Assembly: GCA_029861825.1 (NCBI GenBank)
Contig: JAOTYN010000031.1
Span: forward strand, 1 to 15,834
Source: Cyclobacteriaceae bacterium
GTDB taxonomy: Bacteria; Bacteroidota; Bacteroidia; Cytophagales; Cyclobacteriaceae
Direction: 5' to 3'
DNA: 15,834 bases
In this document: in pieces, positions 13,865 through 15,834 of the stretch
Layout: every line of letters begins with the position of its first letter
How positions within the stretch are numbered: position 1 is the stretch's first letter
Position numbers and translations under genes: made by a program
The notes under the pieces: generated by a model
What the model saw: only the letters and a program-made list of their open reading frames with translations
Told to the model about the DNA's origin: nothing
Database searches by the model: none

Positions 13865-14305
13865 ATGAATATTGGTGCCTTGATTTCGCCCTTTGCCCTC
13901 TGGCTGTTCATCTCCGTCCCCGTTAAAGCACAGGATGTATTGGGCCAGTGGAGTACGGTGGACGATCAGACTCGGGAGGTAAAGTCCGTAGTAGAGATCT
14001 ATACCAAGAAGGGTCAGGTCTTTGGTAAAGTAGTTGCCATTAGCGACCCCCAACAACAGGAGGCTACCTGTTCCGAGTGCGACGATAAAGATCCCAGAAA
14101 AAACCAACCCATCATTGGTATGGAGATCATAAAGGGGTTAAAAAAGGTGGAAAATGCCTGGACAAATGGAGAAATTTTAGATCCCGAAAACGGAAAAGTG
14201 TATAAGTGTAAGATATGGGTAGAGAATGGATCTTTAGTGGTTAGAGGCTACTTGGGATTTACCTGGCTAGGTCGTTCTCAAACCTGGGCAAAAGCATCAA
14301 ATTGA
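13865..14305 (+). CDS. Secreted DUF2147 family protein
   Basis: Protein of unknown function, 146 residues, recognisable as DUF2147. Residues 1-22 look like a signal peptide (hydrophobic IGALISPFALWLFISVP, then VKA before QD), though without the usual early positive charge. The mature part starts DVLGQWSTVDDQTREVKSVVEIY, has GQVFGKVVAISDP, a Cys69-X2-Cys72 pair in ATCSECDDKDPRKN, the IIGMEIIKGLKK segment, then LDPENGKVYKCKIWV and VRGYLGFTWLGRSQTW, all family hallmarks. The fold is thought to be a small beta-barrel-like domain, and the protein is probably periplasmic. It stands alone between the hppA terminator and the sigma factor gene, with no clear promoter box. Confidence 0.85.
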   Translation: MNIGALISPFALWLFISVPVKAQDVLGQWSTVDDQTREVKSVVEIYTKKGQVFGKVVAISDPQQQEATCSECDDKDPRKNQPIIGMEIIKGLKKVENAWTNGEILDPENGKVYKCKIWVENGSLVVRGYLGFTWLGRSQTWAKASN

Positions 14306-14521
14306 GCTATTAACGCCTTGAGAGCATGACCTAACCAGTTATAAGGGCTTAAAAATTACTATGTAAGATTTCGATTTGGATTGCAGTTTATATTTTAGCA
14401 AATCAAGGATAATAACCGTATTTTTAGCACCAAATAGAGCAGTAACCACTGGCGATTACAAATAAAGTGAAAGAAACGGTTACATTTTGGGTGAAATTGG
14501 TATTAACTAAAGGCGGAAGTA

Positions 14522-15061
14522 ATGAAAGATGGTGAGATTCTTGCCAAAATGCAGAATGGAGATGAATCTGCCTTAGAGTATCTGTACCAGAAATATTATA
14601 GGATGATGATCAAGTTGGTCATATCCAATAGCGGCACAGAGTACGAAGCAAAAGACATCTATCAGGAAGCATTGATTGTGGTCTGGCAGAAGGCGGTAAG
14701 TGGAAAGTTAGTATTAACTTCAAAACTAAGCACTTATCTGTACAGTATCTGTCAGAATCTGTGGCGAAAGGAATTGGATAGAAAGAGCCGCCTGAGCAGT
14801 GAGGAGAAAGACGGGATGGATTATATGGATCACGACCAGGAGGAACGTGCCAGGATAATCAGGGAATGCATCAAACAATTAGGGGATACCTGTCAAAAGG
14901 TCTTATCCTATTACTACTTCGACGGAATGTCGATGACTGATATAGCAGAAAAACTGAATTTCTCAAGTACTGACACAGCTAAAACCAAAAAATATAAATG
15001 TAAAAAACGACTGGATCAATTGGTAAAATCCAACTATAAGGCCAGTGATTTCTTAGACTAA
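14522..15061 (+). CDS. RNA polymerase sigma factor, sigma-70/ECF family
   Basis: Alternative sigma factor of 179 residues. Region 2 (core-enzyme and -10 binding) spans about 17-90, with YLYQKYYRMMIKLVI, KDIYQEALIVVWQKA (45-58) and LSTYLYSICQNLWRKELDRK. Region 4 (-35 binding) spans about 112-168, with CQKVLSYYYFDGMSMTDIAEKL and the lysine-rich recognition helix around TAKTKKYKCKKRL. There is no region 1.1 or region 3 domain, as in ECF sigma factors. The ATG at 14522 is preceded by AAAGGCGG, a fair ribosome-binding site. The next gene begins 2 nt after its stop, and its product looks like a membrane anti-sigma factor, so the pair probably forms a surface- or envelope-responsive switch. The regulon is unknown. 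Confidence 0.9.
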   Translation: MKDGEILAKMQNGDESALEYLYQKYYRMMIKLVISNSGTEYEAKDIYQEALIVVWQKAVSGKLVLTSKLSTYLYSICQNLWRKELDRKSRLSSEEKDGMDYMDHDQEERARIIRECIKQLGDTCQKVLSYYYFDGMSMTDIAEKLNFSSTDTAKTKKYKCKKRLDQLVKSNYKASDFLD

Positions 15062-15063
15062 TC

Positions 15064-15834
15064 ATGAGTAAATACCTAAACCATAACGAATTGATCGGAT
15101 CCTATCTGGAGGGCGGCATGAGTCCAGATCAGATGCTGGAGTTTGAAAACCAGCTGCATACGGATCCCGTGCTGCGCTCAGAATTTGAGCTTCAGCAGGA
15201 TATTGTGAACTCCCTGAAAGACTTTAGGAAATCACAACTAAAGGCCCGCCTGGATCAAGTACCGGTCTCTATGAGCCCTACTGTTTTAGTAGGAGTAAAG
15301 ACTGCCGCCGCCATCGTACTGACCGGGATAATAGGCTTGGGATCCTATCTGTACTTTTACACGGGCGATGTCCCTGTTGAAGAGTCCTTGACCACCCAGG
15401 AGATCACTATTGATGAAAGCCTGGAACAATCCACCACTGCCAACGAGATCCAAGAACTTCCTGTTGAGAGTAAAAGTAACGAGATCACTGAGGAGCAAAT
15501 TGCCGAAAGCTCAACTGCTATCAAGGAGGCTGACCTGACTAAAGCCCAGCCGCTGGCAAAAACTGAAGCTTCGAAGGAGGTTGTGGAAGAAGAGGTTGTG
15601 GAAGAAATAGCCTCACCCGTAGTAAATAGCCCGAACATAATTGATCCCAGCATTGATGAAACCGTGCAAGAGGAGTCTCTGGAAATGCCTTCGGCAGCAT
15701 TGGCCCAAGAGGAACTTTCAGATAATCCGGTGATCGAGGTGGAGACAGCTAAAAAAGATGCTGAATTGTTCCACTACCGTTACTATAGCGGAAAACTGTA
15801 CCTCTATGGTGATTTCCGGGATATTCCTTATGAA
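15064..15834 (+). CDS. Membrane-anchored anti-sigma-like protein, C-terminal part missing (cut by window edge)
   Basis: Reads 257 codons from ATG 15064 to the window edge without a stop. The N-terminal cytoplasmic part (residues 1-72) begins MSKYLNHNELIGSYLEGGMSP and has the short helical layout (ENQLHTDPVLRSEFELQQDI) seen in Bacteroidota anti-sigma factors; it has no zinc-binding His-Cys motif. One membrane helix follows at about 74-99. The outside part, from about 103 to 235, is acidic and low-complexity, rich in Glu, Ser, Thr and Val, and includes a tandem 15-bp repeat encoding EVVEE twice. A possibly folded part begins near the right edge (FHYRYYSGKLYLYGDF). It lies 2 nt after the sigma factor gene, which supports a partner role. 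Its exact family was not recognised, so the anti-sigma assignment rests on position and topology. Confidence 0.75.
   Translation, partial: MSKYLNHNELIGSYLEGGMSPDQMLEFENQLHTDPVLRSEFELQQDIVNSLKDFRKSQLKARLDQVPVSMSPTVLVGVKTAAAIVLTGIIGLGSYLYFYTGDVPVEESLTTQEITIDESLEQSTTANEIQELPVESKSNEITEEQIAESSTAIKEADLTKAQPLAKTEASKEVVEEEVVEEIASPVVNSPNIIDPSIDETVQEESLEMPSAALAQEELSDNPVIEVETAKKDAELFHYRYYSGKLYLYGDFRDIPYE
15577..15606 (+). repeat. Tandem 15-bp repeat, two copies, within the anti-sigma-like gene
   Basis: GAGGTTGTGGAAGAA occurs twice in a row and encodes EVVEE-EVVEE in the acidic linker outside the membrane. It is in frame (15 nt), so slippage would change linker length without breaking the gene. Confidence 0.85.

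Overview
The window looks like chromosomal DNA from a member of the Bacteroidota, probably an aquatic Flavobacteriia- or Cytophagia-like lineage. The reasons are protein similarity by eye (SufB, the pterin synthase, GTP cyclohydrolase I, and a sigma/anti-sigma pair of Bacteroidota style), weak Shine-Dalgarno signals, tRNA-type RNA without an encoded CCA, and several exact matches to the Bacteroidota -7 promoter box TAnnTTTG in front of genes. No insertion sequence, phage gene or CRISPR array was seen.

Layout. Positions 1-614 (minus) hold the N-terminal part of a long-chain acyl-CoA synthetase, cut by the window edge. Positions 748-910 (minus) hold the most unusual element: an RNA with all the arms of a class II tRNA (7-bp acceptor, leucine-type D arm, 5-bp anticodon arm, TTCGAAT T arm) but about 94 nt between the anticodon and T arms instead of a normal variable arm. 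It has its own -7 box and an intrinsic terminator, so it reads as an independent RNA gene. Divergent from it is an Lrp/AsnC regulator (1047-1514). After a regulatory gap with a 23-bp near-perfect palindrome and a good promoter box comes the SUF iron-sulfur assembly operon: sufB, sufC, sufD, sufS, sufE, a DUF59/SufT-like gene and a bacilliredoxin (1722-7729). It is tightly packed and closed by a strong hairpin at 7752-7786.

A small convergent hypothetical gene (7800-8000, minus) shares that terminator. Next is a minus-strand pair, an [4Fe-4S] APS reductase (cysH) followed with 4-nt overlap by an SDR-type sugar nucleotide epimerase. Divergent from it is a pterin pair: a 6-pyruvoyl-tetrahydropterin-synthase-type enzyme and GTP cyclohydrolase I, overlapping by 41 nt. 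Then come a MarR regulator, a membrane pyrophosphatase with the K+-dependent signature, a secreted DUF2147 protein, and an RNA polymerase sigma factor followed by a membrane-anchored anti-sigma-like protein that runs off the right edge.

Functionally the centre is a sulfur and iron-sulfur neighbourhood. SufS takes sulfur from cysteine and passes it through SufE to the SufBCD scaffold; the DUF59 protein probably helps maturation or transfer; the bacilliredoxin suggests a thiol-redox link. The neighbouring APS reductase is itself a [4Fe-4S] enzyme that makes sulfite. Functions come from reading motifs; no database search was possible.
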